The notes under the pieces: generated by a model
Told to the model about the DNA's origin: nothing
Databases searched by the model: none
What the model saw: the letters and a program-made list of their open reading frames with translations, nothing else
Assembly (NCBI GenBank): GCA_904501845.1
Contig: CAJGCH010000013.1
Coordinates: 1-23,199, forward strand
Length of the DNA stretch: 23,199 nucleotides
Reading direction: 5' to 3'
DNA from: an uncultured Bacillaceae bacterium
GTDB taxonomy: Bacteria > Bacillota > Bacilli > Bacillales > Pradoshiaceae
Position numbers and translations under genes: made by a program
Shown: positions 7,572 through 15,558 of the stretch, one piece after another
How positions within the stretch are numbered: the first letter of the stretch is position 1
Layout of the letters: the number at the start of each line of letters is the position of its first letter

Positions 7572-8362
7572 AAGTATGCAATGTAAGTGCCGGATACAGG
7601 AAAGAACGTCTCGTTCTCAATGAGGTCTCTATGGAGGTAAAAAAGGGAGAGTTTTATGCCTTATTAGGCCCGAATGGGAGCGGTAAAACGACCTTTATCA
7701 AGGCTCTCCTTGACCCTAAGCAGCTTAATATGAACGGGACGGTTGAAATTTCAGGCAAAGAGGTTCGTCAATACAATAAGGAGGAGCTCGCTCGCGTGAC
7801 AGCTGTATTAAGTCAGGAGCATGCAGTCAGCTTGGATTTCACCGTAGAGCAAATCGTGCTCCTTGGCCGCTATCCCTATCAAGGCAAAGGTCTCTTTAAT
7901 ACGTACAAGAAAGAAGACTATGCCATTGTTGATGAGTGCCTGCGGAAAACGAACAGCCTTGCCTTCAAGCATAAATACTTTCAGGATTTGAGCGGGGGGG
8001 AGAAGCAGCGCGTCCTCTTAGCCAAAGCGCTTGCCCAATCTCCGCAGCTATTGTTCTTGGACGAACCAACGAACCATCTTGATATTAAGCATTCGATTGA
8101 GCTTTTGAATTTATTGAAGGAGCTGCAATTGAATAACGGGTTAACAATTGTGGCAATTCTGCATGATTTGAACTTGGCCTCCCTTTATGCAGACCGGCTT
8201 GCCTTATTAAAGGATGGCAAAAAGATTGCAGAGGGGGATGCGAGTCTCCTCTTGAATGAGTCCTTGCTGATGTCTGTATATGGAGTAGAACTGATCAGCT
8301 CAATGCACCCAGTTATGGGGAAACCGCAAATATCCTTTATTCCTGAATATGTGAAAGTATAA
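7565..8362 (+). CDS. btuD: Cobalamin ABC transporter ATP-binding protein, BtuD-like
   Basis: The 265-residue cytoplasmic ATPase has Walker A GPNGSGKT at residues 35-42, the ABC signature LSGGE at 142-146, Walker B LLFLDEP with Asp166 and Glu167, and the switch histidine in AILHDLN. It is typical in length for the FepC/BtuD subgroup. It would pair with the upstream permease as a C2D2 transporter. A terminator follows three bases after the stop codon, so the operon contains only these two genes. Iron-siderophore transport is the alternative, but the riboswitch argues against it. Confidence 0.92.
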   Translation: MLKVCNVSAGYRKERLVLNEVSMEVKKGEFYALLGPNGSGKTTFIKALLDPKQLNMNGTVEISGKEVRQYNKEELARVTAVLSQEHAVSLDFTVEQIVLLGRYPYQGKGLFNTYKKEDYAIVDECLRKTNSLAFKHKYFQDLSGGEKQRVLLAKALAQSPQLLFLDEPTNHLDIKHSIELLNLLKELQLNNGLTIVAILHDLNLASLYADRLALLKDGKKIAEGDASLLLNESLLMSVYGVELISSMHPVMGKPQISFIPEYVKV

Positions 8363-8364
8363 AG

Positions 8365-8396
8365 AAAGCGCTAAGGATTTTTCTCTTAGCGCTTTT
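8365..8396. terminator. Bidirectional terminator between btuD and mnmM
   Basis: Perfect 11-bp stem AAAGCGCTAAG (8365-8375) with CTTAGCGCTTT (8385-8395). T-rich flanks occur in both directions (TTTT on plus, CTTTCTTT on minus), so it can serve both converging units. Confidence 0.88.
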
Positions 8397-8405
8397 AGTA
8401 TTTGG

Positions 8406-8972
8406 TTATCTTTTTTCAATCGCCACGATGAAGGGCGGATTGTTCTGCTGATTCAAGAATTTATATTCAAGCACATGGGCTGTATCCTGGGGAATCGCTC
8501 TCGCAAATCGAAGGATTTCATCGCGTTCAATGTCCCCGCCTGGATGGCCATGATAGATGACAAGCACGATGATCCCTTCTGGCTTCATCATCTCAAGAAT
8601 CTGCTCGACACTTGAGATAGTAGTTGGGGCGGTAGTGATGATTTCTTTATCCCCGCCTGGAAGATAGCCGAGGTTGAAGATGGCACCCGCTATTTCGGTC
8701 CCATCGGGAATGCGGCTTTTTACATGCTCATGGCCAGTGTGTATAAGCGTCACATTGCTGCTCTTGCCATTTTCCTCAAGGCGGGCCCTTGTTTGCTCAA
8801 GGGCCGACTCCTGGATGTCAATGCTGTATACATGTCCGGTTTCACCGACAAGCTTAGCGAGGAAGAGGGTATCATGTCCGTTGCCCATCGTCCCATCGAT
8901 TGCCACGTCACCAGGGGTGAGCGCTTTTTCGAGCAGGAGCCGTGCATATGGAAGGATGCGGTCAAGCTTCAT
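8406..8972 (-). CDS. mnmM: tRNA 5-aminomethyl-2-thiouridine methyltransferase MnmM (YtqB)
   Basis: The 188-residue protein is a class I SAM-dependent methyltransferase. Motif I is DGTMGNGHDT at residues 26-35, the acidic SAM-ribose motif is YSIDIQ, and NLGYLPGG is the family-specific motif IV. In B. subtilis, YtqB was renamed MnmM and methylates nm5s2U to mnm5s2U at the wobble position of tRNAs. The start overlaps the end of the upstream radical SAM gene by 11 bases, with GGAGG 11 bases before the ATG, so the two are co-translated. Older annotation calls this family an rRNA methylase. Confidence 0.92.
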   Translation of the reverse strand: MKLDRILPYARLLLEKALTPGDVAIDGTMGNGHDTLFLAKLVGETGHVYSIDIQESALEQTRARLEENGKSSNVTLIHTGHEHVKSRIPDGTEIAGAIFNLGYLPGGDKEIITTAPTTISSVEQILEMMKPEGIIVLVIYHGHPGGDIERDEILRFARAIPQDTAHVLEYKFLNQQNNPPFIVAIEKR

Positions 8973-9936
8973 GTACAGTCAATCCTCCATCGCGCACAAA
9001 GAACTTGCCTTGGTAGCTGTTGCGGCGTTTTAATTCCGCATCAATCGCATTCAAGACCTCCCATTTATTAACGCTCCACATCGGACCGACCATTAAGTCA
9101 ATTGGACCGTCACCTGTGATGCGATGGATGATCATTTCTGGGGGTAAAATCTCGAGCTGATCGCAGACAAGGTTCACATATTCCTCGAATGATAGGAATT
9201 GAAGCATGCCTTTTTCATATTGCTTAACCATCGGTGTGCCTTTTAATAGGTGCAGCAGGTGAATCTTAATCCCTTGCACATCAAGCTTGGCCACTTCACG
9301 AGCGGTTTCCATCATCATTTCAGGTGTCTCAAGAGGCAGGCCGTTAATGATGTGGCTGCAGACCCGGATTCCATGCTTGCGAAGCTTATTGACCCCTTCG
9401 ACATAGGTCGGATAATCATGGGCACGGTTAATGATGTTCGCTGTTTTCTCATGAACGGTTTGCAGTCCAAGCTCGAGCCATAGATAGGTACGCTCGTTCA
9501 GCTCAGCCAAGTATTCGACCACATCATCCGGGAGGCAATCCGGTCTTGTTGCAATGGAGAGGCCTACGACTCCTTCCTCGTTCATGACCGTCTCAAACTT
9601 CTCGCGCAGGACATCAACAGGAGCATGCGTATTCGTATAGGCTTGGAAATAGGCCATATATTTGCCATCCTTCCATTTTTGATGCATTTTCCCTTTAATG
9701 TCGGCGAATTGTTTCTTTAAATCCTCAGCCCGGTTTCCGGCAAAGTCGCCTGAGCCTGCCGCGCTGCAGAATGTGCAGCCGCCAAAGGCCACCGTGCCGT
9801 CTCTGTTCGGGCAGTCAAAACCGCCGTCTAGGGCTATCTTGAAGACCTTATGGCCAAATTGATTGCGCAAATGATAATTCCATGTATGATAACGTTTATC
9901 GTCACTGGCATATGGAAAAGGGTTAGCCTGTTTCAT
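8962..9936 (-). CDS. mnmL: Radical SAM protein MnmL (YtqA), tRNA wobble uridine modification
   Basis: The 324-residue protein is a TIGR01212-type radical SAM enzyme. Three cysteines for the iron-sulphur cluster are at 42, 54 and 57 (C-x11-CTFC), an unusual spacing typical of this family rather than CxxxCxxC. It also contains GLSIATRPDC and GLQTVHEKT. Comparative and genetic work in B. subtilis and S. mutans renamed YtqA as MnmL and placed it with MnmM in the pathway from cmnm5s2U to mnm5s2U, replacing E. coli MnmC. AAGGAGG lies about 12 bases before the ATG, and a good sigma-A promoter lies about 45 bases upstream. Confidence 0.92.
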   Translation of the reverse strand: MKQANPFPYASDDKRYHTWNYHLRNQFGHKVFKIALDGGFDCPNRDGTVAFGGCTFCSAAGSGDFAGNRAEDLKKQFADIKGKMHQKWKDGKYMAYFQAYTNTHAPVDVLREKFETVMNEEGVVGLSIATRPDCLPDDVVEYLAELNERTYLWLELGLQTVHEKTANIINRAHDYPTYVEGVNKLRKHGIRVCSHIINGLPLETPEMMMETAREVAKLDVQGIKIHLLHLLKGTPMVKQYEKGMLQFLSFEEYVNLVCDQLEILPPEMIIHRITGDGPIDLMVGPMWSVNKWEVLNAIDAELKRRNSYQGKFFVRDGGLTVHEA

Positions 9937-9976
9937 ATCTGTTAAAACCCTCCTTATTGTTTTTCACATAACCCTC

Positions 9977-10005
9977 ATTTTAACACGCGCATTTATACTT
10001 TCCAA
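9977..10005 (-). promoter_or_regulatory. Sigma-A promoter of mnmL-mnmM
   Basis: On the minus strand, TTGGAA (10005-10000) and TAAAAT (9982-9977) are 17 bases apart, and the -10 is preceded by TG-T, an extended -10 element. It lies about 40 bases before the mnmL start codon. Confidence 0.7.
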
Positions 10006-10115
10006 ATAACAATTACGGGTAATCAGCTGAATTTATTTATGTTACAGAGTGATGCCGGACATAATAAGACTCGGGTGTATTTCTTAACCAATCCAACTAA
10101 TAAAGGAGTGGAAGG

Positions 10116-10379
10116 ATGGCTACGCATAAATCCATGGATGAATGTTTAGGTCGTTGCGAGAGTGCGATTGAATATGCACAGCAGCAATATGAGGAATCAG
10201 CCAAACAAGAGCACTATAACACGGAGGGCTATACAGAAGCCCTTATGAGACTTGAGAATTCATACAATGAACTCACAATGATGAATAACAGTGCGAATGA
10301 GCAGCAGCGAGATGAGCTGGACCGCATGAAAGTTCGCGTGCAAGATCTTCAGCATGCGATGGTCATAAGGCGCCGCTAG
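10116..10379 (+). CDS. ytzC: YtzC-like protein (DUF2524)
   Basis: The 87-residue soluble protein is rich in Glu, Gln and Met and is predicted to be almost wholly helical, probably a helical hairpin (helices about 5-30 and 38-83). The N-terminal DECLGRCESAIEYAQQQYE and the sequence as a whole match the YtzC/DUF2524 family of Bacillaceae, as I recall it. No function is known to me. AAGGAG lies seven bases before the ATG. It is a single-gene unit that ends in a strong terminator about 70 bases downstream. Recognition rests on position and general likeness. Confidence 0.8.
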   Translation: MATHKSMDECLGRCESAIEYAQQQYEESAKQEHYNTEGYTEALMRLENSYNELTMMNNSANEQQRDELDRMKVRVQDLQHAMVIRRR

Positions 10380-10447
10380 AGGCTGTTGAGAAAATCAGTT
10401 CGTGATGGAAGACCGTACACCCTGATGCATTTGCCTAGTCTAGATTT

Positions 10448-10479
10448 GAGCCGAACGAGTTTGAACGTTCGGCTCTTTT
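10448..10479 (+). terminator. Rho-independent terminator after ytzC
   Basis: Perfect 10-bp stem GAGCCGAACG (10448-10457) with CGTTCGGCTC (10466-10475), 8-base loop, then TTTT. Confidence 0.88.
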
Positions 10480-10613
10480 GCTTTACATAAAAGAATACAA
10501 AAGGAGCCTTCTCGATTTAGCTGGTTATGCCATTAAAAGAAATTCAAAAATGGGTGCGGCATGTATAACAAATCGCTCTTCTGGTCAAAATGGAAAAAAC
10601 AGCATAAATGGAC

Positions 10614-10642
10614 TTGCACTTTACGGATGATTTACATACAAT
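10614..10642 (+). promoter_or_regulatory. Sigma-A promoter of the leuS T-box transcript
   Basis: TTGCAC (10614-10619) and TACAAT (10637-10642) have a 17-base spacer. Transcription would start near 10649, just before Stem I of the T-box leader. Confidence 0.75.
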
Positions 10643-10649
10643 GTAGGTA

Positions 10650-10917
10650 TATATTTTTTAATAACCGTGATAGGGACCAGTAATGATGCTCGTTTTTTAA
10701 GAGAGTTGGCGGATGGTGCGAGCCAATAGGACGGCATGATGAACTCCCCCTTGAGTTGCAGTCGTGAACAGCGATTAGTAAGGACTGCCGCAGATCTGCG
10801 TTAAAGACTTTGAGCCGGACGTGTGATATGTACATACGTCAATTAGGGTGGTACCGCGGGTAAAGCTAATGAATAGCCTCTCGTCCCTTACTATATAAGG
10901 GATGAGAGGCTTTTTTA
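10650..10917 (+). promoter_or_regulatory. T-box leader of leuS (leucine, CTC specifier)
   Basis: The leader shows the T-box elements in order: AGTAATGATG at the base of Stem I, the distal-loop motifs AGAGAGTTGG and GGTGCGAGCC, then GAA-CTC-CCC, where CTC (10744-10746) is the specifier codon, followed by GAGTTGCAG. The conserved T-box AGGGTGGTACCGCG is at 10845-10858; its TGGT can pair with the ACCA end of uncharged tRNA-Leu. A terminator stem at 10875-10889 with 10897-10911 ends in six to seven T. The leader senses uncharged tRNA-Leu and allows read-through into leuS when leucine is short. Confidence 0.96.
10875..10917 (+). terminator. T-box-controlled terminator before leuS
   Basis: A 15-bp stem (AGCCTCTCGTCCCTT with its near-complement, one G-T pair) and a 7-base loop are followed by a T run. 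It would be replaced by the antiterminator that includes the T-box sequence when uncharged tRNA-Leu binds. Confidence 0.93.
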
Positions 10918-10974
10918 TATTCAGGTGTAAAACATAAAGACGCTTGAAATTTGATTTTGTAGGAGGAATTTAGG

Positions 10975-13386
10975 ATGAGTTTCAATCATGAAGAGATTGA
11001 AAAGAAGTGGCAATCTTATTGGGAAGAGCATAAAACATTCAAAACGACCGATCATGTAGGGAAACGCAAATTTTACGCATTGGATATGTTCCCTTACCCA
11101 TCTGGGGCAGGCCTTCATGTAGGGCATCCAGAAGGGTATACGGCGACGGATATTCTCTCCCGTTTGAAGCGGATGCAGGGCTATAATGTTCTTCACCCAA
11201 TTGGATGGGATGCGTTTGGTTTGCCGGCAGAGCAATATGCGCTTGATACAGGGAATGACCCAGAAGAATTTACGGCAAAGAATATTGAGACGTTTAAGCG
11301 CCAAATTAAATCCCTGGGATTCTCTTATGATTGGGACCGTGAAATCAATACGACTGATCCTGATTATTATAAATGGACGCAATGGATTTTCTTGAAGCTT
11401 TATGAAAAAGGGCTTGCTTATATGGACGAAATCCCAGTTAACTGGTGCCCTGCTCTTGGTACCGTCCTAGCGAATGAAGAAGTTATCGATGGCAAGAGTG
11501 AACGAGGCGGCCACCCGGTTATCAGAAAGCCGATGCGTCAATGGATTTTGAAAATCACGGCTTATGCGGACCGTCTGATCGAGGACCTGGATGAGCTTGA
11601 TTGGCCTGAAAGCATTAAAGATATGCAGCGCAACTGGATTGGCCGTTCAGAAGGGGCATCCGTAAACTTCAGCATTGATGGCACAGAGAAGACATTCACG
11701 GTCTTCACGACACGTCCTGATACGTTGTTTGGAGCAACATATGCGGTATTGTCTCCGGAGCATCCGCTTGTCGATGAGATTACGACTGAGGCGCAAAAAG
11801 CACAGGTGGAAGAATACAAGCAGTCCATCCAATCGAAGAGCGATCTTGAGAGAACAGAGCTTTCGAAGGAGAAAACCGGAGTATTCACTGGTGCTTATGC
11901 AGTTAATCCGGCAAACGGTGAAAAAATCCCAGTGTGGATTGCTGATTATGTTCTAATGAGCTATGGAACAGGCGCCATTATGGCGGTTCCTGCGCATGAT
12001 GAGCGTGATTATGAATTCGCGAAGAAATTTGATCTTCCAATCCGTGAAGTTGTCGCAGGCGGAGATATCGAAAAAGAAGCATATGCAGGTGAGGGAGAGC
12101 ATGTTAACTCTGACTTCTTGAATGGATTGAAGAAAGAGGAAGCCATTCAAAAGATGATTGCATGGCTTGAAGAAAAAGGCATTGGTGAGAAGAAGATAAC
12201 ATATCGTCTTCGTGACTGGAATTTCTCCCGTCAGCGCTACTGGGGAGAGCCTATCCCAATCATTCATTGGGAAGATGGCACTATGTCTGCGGTACCTGAA
12301 TCAGAGCTTCCGCTTGTGCTTCCAAAAACATCCGAAATCAAGCCATCCGGAACAGGTGAATCACCGCTTGCAATCATTGATGAATGGGTAAATGTAACGG
12401 ATGAAACAGGACGCAAAGGAAGACGTGAAACGAACACAATGCCACAATGGGCGGGCAGTTGCTGGTACTTCCTGCGCTATATCGATCCGAAAAACCCGGA
12501 CGCTATTGCGGATCCTGAGAAATTGAAGCATTGGCTTCCAGTAGATACGTATATCGGCGGGGCTGAGCATGCGGTTCTTCACTTGCTTTACGCTCGTTTC
12601 TGGCATAAATTCCTTTATGACATCGGCGTGGTGCCAACGAAGGAGCCTTTCCAAAAGCTGTTTAACCAAGGGATGATCCTCGGTGAAAACAATGAGAAGA
12701 TGAGTAAGTCTAAAGGCAATGTCGTAAACCCGGATGATATCGTAGAAAGCCATGGTGCCGACACGCTTCGTCTCTATGAAATGTTCATGGGTCCTCTTGA
12801 TGCGTCGATTGCTTGGTCTACAAACGGTCTTGACGGCTCAAGACGTTTCCTTGATCGTGTATGGAGATTGTACATCAACGAGGACGGCACAGTGAACGAA
12901 AAAATCACTGAATCGGCGGATACTCATCTTGAGAAGGTATATCACCAAACGGTGAAAAAAGTAACGGAAGACCTTGAGAACCTGCACTTCAACACAGCTA
13001 TTTCTCAAATGATGGTCTTCGTGAATGAGGCGTACAAAGCAGAGATTCTTCCAATTCAATTCATGGAAGGCTTCGTGAAGCTTCTTTCCCCAATCTGCCC
13101 TCATATCACAGAAGAGCTTTGGAGCAGACTTGGCCATAATGATACACTTGCTTATGCATCTTGGCCAGCCTATGATGAAAGCAAATTGGTCGATAATGAG
13201 GTCGAAATCGTCATTCAGATCAACGGTAAGGTAAGAGCGAAGCTTCAGGTTCCTGCTGATATCACGAAGGAAGAGATGGAAAAAACGGTTATGGAGAATG
13301 GAAAAGTACTCGAGCAAATTGATGGTAAAACCGTACGCAAAGTAATCGCAATTCCAGGCAAACTCGTTAATATTGTTGCAAACTAA
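10975..13386 (+). CDS. leuS: Leucyl-tRNA synthetase
   Basis: The 803-residue class Ia synthetase charges tRNA-Leu. The HIGH-type motif is HVGH at residues 48-51 and the KMSKS loop is at 575-579. The editing (CP1) domain lies between, with TTRPDTLFGATY and the GTGAIMAVPAHDERD motif. The C-terminal part has the anticodon-binding helices and the INGKVRAK segment. The length is that of B. subtilis LeuS within a residue or so. AGGAGG lies about 8 bases before ATG. The gene is controlled by the T-box leader upstream and is followed directly by its own terminator, so it is monocistronic. Confidence 0.98.
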   Translation: MSFNHEEIEKKWQSYWEEHKTFKTTDHVGKRKFYALDMFPYPSGAGLHVGHPEGYTATDILSRLKRMQGYNVLHPIGWDAFGLPAEQYALDTGNDPEEFTAKNIETFKRQIKSLGFSYDWDREINTTDPDYYKWTQWIFLKLYEKGLAYMDEIPVNWCPALGTVLANEEVIDGKSERGGHPVIRKPMRQWILKITAYADRLIEDLDELDWPESIKDMQRNWIGRSEGASVNFSIDGTEKTFTVFTTRPDTLFGATYAVLSPEHPLVDEITTEAQKAQVEEYKQSIQSKSDLERTELSKEKTGVFTGAYAVNPANGEKIPVWIADYVLMSYGTGAIMAVPAHDERDYEFAKKFDLPIREVVAGGDIEKEAYAGEGEHVNSDFLNGLKKEEAIQKMIAWLEEKGIGEKKITYRLRDWNFSRQRYWGEPIPIIHWEDGTMSAVPESELPLVLPKTSEIKPSGTGESPLAIIDEWVNVTDETGRKGRRETNTMPQWAGSCWYFLRYIDPKNPDAIADPEKLKHWLPVDTYIGGAEHAVLHLLYARFWHKFLYDIGVVPTKEPFQKLFNQGMILGENNEKMSKSKGNVVNPDDIVESHGADTLRLYEMFMGPLDASIAWSTNGLDGSRRFLDRVWRLYINEDGTVNEKITESADTHLEKVYHQTVKKVTEDLENLHFNTAISQMMVFVNEAYKAEILPIQFMEGFVKLLSPICPHITEELWSRLGHNDTLAYASWPAYDESKLVDNEVEIVIQINGKVRAKLQVPADITKEEMEKTVMENGKVLEQIDGKTVRKVIAIPGKLVNIVAN

Positions 13387-13399
13387 GCAGAAGATACAG

Positions 13400-13433
13400 G
13401 CCGGCTGCCCGATGGGGTAAGCCGGCTTTTTAT
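13400..13433 (+). terminator. Rho-independent terminator of leuS
   Basis: 7-bp GC-rich stem GCCGGCT (13400-13406) with AGCCGGC (13420-13426), 13-base loop, then TTTTT. It starts 14 bases after the leuS stop codon. Confidence 0.85.
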
Positions 13434-13603
13434 ATAAATGAGTTATCCTGTTGAGATTGTTCCTAGTATGATACTCATGTGGTATTAAACTTCTGCTTAT
13501 GTATAGGATGTGCGGTAAGGGAAGGGTGAGCTCGTAATCAGCTATTTGTGTATAAAAATCAAACGATTTGGCTAAGATTGTCTTAAAAGGAGGCAGGATG
13601 CCG

Positions 13604-13789
13604 ATGATACAAGTGAAGATGTTTGATTATGAACATGAAAAAGACTTGGAGAATGGGATGAATCATTTCCTTGGACAGATTAGGGAGGACCAAATCGTCG
13701 ACATTAAGTACGAGATTGCCGCTTTTGGAGAAGAAGATGAGGAAAATCAGATTTATTGTTTCAGTGCCATGGTCATTTACCGTAAATAA
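13604..13789 (+). CDS. cse60: Sporulation protein Cse60-like
   Basis: The small acidic protein (61 residues from ATG at 13604) contains VKMFDYEHEKDLE, then DQIVDIKYEIA and a C-terminal YCFSAMVIYRK. This is the pattern of Cse60, a mother-cell (SigE-dependent) sporulation protein of about 60 residues in B. subtilis with no known biochemical role. AAAGGAGG precedes two possible starts, ATG at 13598 (four bases away) and at 13604 (ten bases away); the second gives the family length. I did not find a convincing SigE promoter by eye. It is a single gene between terminators. Confidence 0.8.
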   Translation: MIQVKMFDYEHEKDLENGMNHFLGQIREDQIVDIKYEIAAFGEEDEENQIYCFSAMVIYRK

Positions 13790-13791
13790 AT

Positions 13792-13818
13792 AGCCGACTC
13801 CGGATTGCGGAATCGGCT
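13792..13818. terminator. Hairpin terminator after cse60, possibly bidirectional
   Basis: An 11-bp stem with one mismatch (AGCCGACTCCG at 13792-13802 with CGGAATCGGCT at 13808-13818) and a 5-base loop lies between two converging genes. The T tracts on both sides are weak. Confidence 0.65.
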
Positions 13819-13824
13819 CTCTTA

Positions 13825-15114
13825 TTATTTATCTGCTTTTTTGATTTCAAGATAGTGAATGTGATTGCCTTCATGCTCATGAATTTTGAAGATATAGCCT
13901 TCTTCTTCAACCTCAGTGGTATCTTGGATTTCGAAATGGTTAGATAGGAACCATCCGCCAATTGTGTCTACAACCTCATTGGAGATTTCGATTTCAAGCA
14001 GTTCATTAATGTCATCAATTAGAAGCTTACCACTCACGATATAATGGTCAGAACCAAGTTTTCGGATATCAGGCAATTCGGTTTCGTCAAATTCATCACG
14101 GATTTCCCCGACGATTTCCTCGATTATATCCTCTGCCGTTACCAATCCGGATGTACCGCCATATTCATCAATTAAGATGGCGATATGGGTACGCTCCTTC
14201 TGCATTTTGACAAGAAGGTCATGGATTGGAATCGTTTCAATGACACTGATGACTGGACTGACTAAAGATTCGAGTGTTACATCCTTCTTCAAGTGCATTT
14301 CAGTCAAGAATTCCTTCGCGTTCAAGAATCCGATGATATTATCCTTATCCCCATCCTCTACAGGGAAACGGGTATAACGCTCCTCTTGGATAATGGAGAA
14401 TACTTCTTCAATAGAGTCGTCTTTTGAGATGCTGACGATTTCAGTACGAGGAACCATGATTTCTCTTGCTTTCCGCTCATCAAATTCAAATATATTGTTT
14501 ACATATTTATATTCATTTTTATTGATAGATCCTTTTTTGTAGCTGTCTGCAAGCAAAAGGCGAAGCTCTTCCTCTGAATAGCTTGTTTCATGCTCAGAAG
14601 CCGGCTGGAATCCGATAAGCTTGACGAGCAGTCGAGCTGATCCATTCAAGAGCCAGATAAATGGGTACAAGATACGGTAGAACCAAATAATCAACGGTGA
14701 CAAAAATAAAGACATCGCTTCTGCCTTTTGGATAGCAATTGTTTTAGGCGCGAGTTCACCAACGACAACATGAATAAACGTCACGATAATGAAAGCGACA
14801 ATAAGAGACATAACGTGGGTGACTTGTACATCAAGCCCCATAAATTCAAATATTGGGTGAAGAATGACTTCGAAGGTTGGCTCCCCGATCCACCCGAGGC
14901 CTAAGGCCGTAACGGTGATTCCAAGCTGGCAGGCGGATAAGTACTCATCCAGATGAGTGGTAACTTTCTTAGCGGATAAGGCTCCTTTTTTTCCTTCTGC
15001 GACAAGCTGGTCAATCTTTGAGGAACGCACCTTTACAATAGCAAACTCAGTCGCTACGAAAAAGGCGGTTAATATAATTAGGATCACAAAAGCAATTAAA
15101 TAAATGGTAGTCAA
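13825..15114 (-). CDS. DUF21/CBS/CorC-type membrane protein (YhdP/YugS family)
   Basis: The 429-residue protein has an N-terminal DUF21 (CNNM-type) membrane domain (about residues 1-190; hydrophobic segments near 4-26, 90-115 and 125-155), a CBS-domain pair (about 205-330, starting REIMVPRTEIVSI) and a C-terminal CorC/HlyC domain (about 345-425). Relatives in Bacillus include YhdP (MpfA, linked to magnesium export) and YugS; the family is often mislabelled haemolysin. The start codon is TTG (15114-15112), as an in-frame TAA lies 12 bases upstream. The nearest Shine-Dalgarno, AGGAGG, is 32 bases away but is brought to about 11 bases by a hairpin. A MerR-type gene lies 46 bases upstream and is probably co-transcribed. 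Confidence 0.88.
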   Translation of the reverse strand: MTTIYLIAFVILIILTAFFVATEFAIVKVRSSKIDQLVAEGKKGALSAKKVTTHLDEYLSACQLGITVTALGLGWIGEPTFEVILHPIFEFMGLDVQVTHVMSLIVAFIIVTFIHVVVGELAPKTIAIQKAEAMSLFLSPLIIWFYRILYPFIWLLNGSARLLVKLIGFQPASEHETSYSEEELRLLLADSYKKGSINKNEYKYVNNIFEFDERKAREIMVPRTEIVSISKDDSIEEVFSIIQEERYTRFPVEDGDKDNIIGFLNAKEFLTEMHLKKDVTLESLVSPVISVIETIPIHDLLVKMQKERTHIAILIDEYGGTSGLVTAEDIIEEIVGEIRDEFDETELPDIRKLGSDHYIVSGKLLIDDINELLEIEISNEVVDTIGGWFLSNHFEIQDTTEVEEEGYIFKIHEHEGNHIHYLEIKKADK

Positions 15115-15120
15115 ATAGCA

Positions 15121-15152
15121 GTCTTACAGCCAGGGTAAGACGTACACCTCCT
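15121..15152 (-). promoter_or_regulatory. Shine-Dalgarno plus hairpin before the TTG start of the CorC-type gene
   Basis: On the minus strand AGGAGGTG (15152-15145) is followed by a perfect 7-bp hairpin (GTCTTAC at 15141-15135, loop 15134-15128, GTAAGAC at 15127-15121), then six bases and the TTG start. Folding out the 21-base hairpin leaves 11 bases between AGGAGG and TTG. The elements are clear; the bridging role is inferred. Confidence 0.6.
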
Positions 15153-15160
15153 GTTAATGA

Positions 15161-15558
15161 TTATGATTTAGTCAATAGCAGCATAAGCAGCTGCATGGAT
15201 TGGATCAAGCCAGTACTGTCAACGTGTTTCTTGACGACTTCCTGATCTCGGCCCATATGGTTAATGAGCGAGGATACTTCTTGTTCAATGTCTTGGATTT
15301 TAGCCCGTATTTCTTGGACATCGATTTCCTCGGCATATCGGTCTATCAATTCCTTCTTTATATCAGTCAGGGATAGTTGTTTCTGTTTGCATTCCTCGAT
15401 AAATAGCAGTCTATCGATGGCAGATTCATCATAAAGCCGATAATTGGAGGGGGATCTCTCAGCGATTAGCAGGCCGAGGTTCGTATAATAATCAATGGTC
15501 CTTTTGGTGACATTGGTAGCTTTGGATAATTCTCCGATTCTTAGTTTCTTTGCCCCAT
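15161..15558 (-). pseudogene. MerR-type transcriptional regulator, frame broken at codon 2
   Basis: An ATG at 15558-15556 with GGAGG eight bases upstream opens a frame that stops after five codons. The -1 frame then encodes, without interruption, KLRIGELSKATNVTKRTIDY and YRLYDESAIDRLLFIEECK, a MerR-family winged helix-turn-helix, followed by a helical tail (IRAKIQDIEQEVSSLINHM) down to TAA at 15161. No ATG, GTG or TTG lies in that frame between the upstream stop and codon 71 (TTG at 15349). One extra base in the GGGG run (15553-15556 on plus) would give an intact 132-residue protein. The break is either a sequencing indel or a real mutation. It precedes the CorC-type gene and may regulate it. 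Confidence 0.75.

Noticed and set aside
10563..10682. Short frame starting ATG TAT AAC AAA (about 40 codons, Lys/Trp rich) upstream of the leuS T-box
   Set aside because: No ribosome binding site; it runs through the sigma-A promoter and into Stem I of the T-box, which explain this DNA better.
13825..15114. Haemolysin call for the DUF21/CBS/CorC protein
   Set aside because: The name is historical; domain layout indicates a CNNM/CorC-type ion transport protein.
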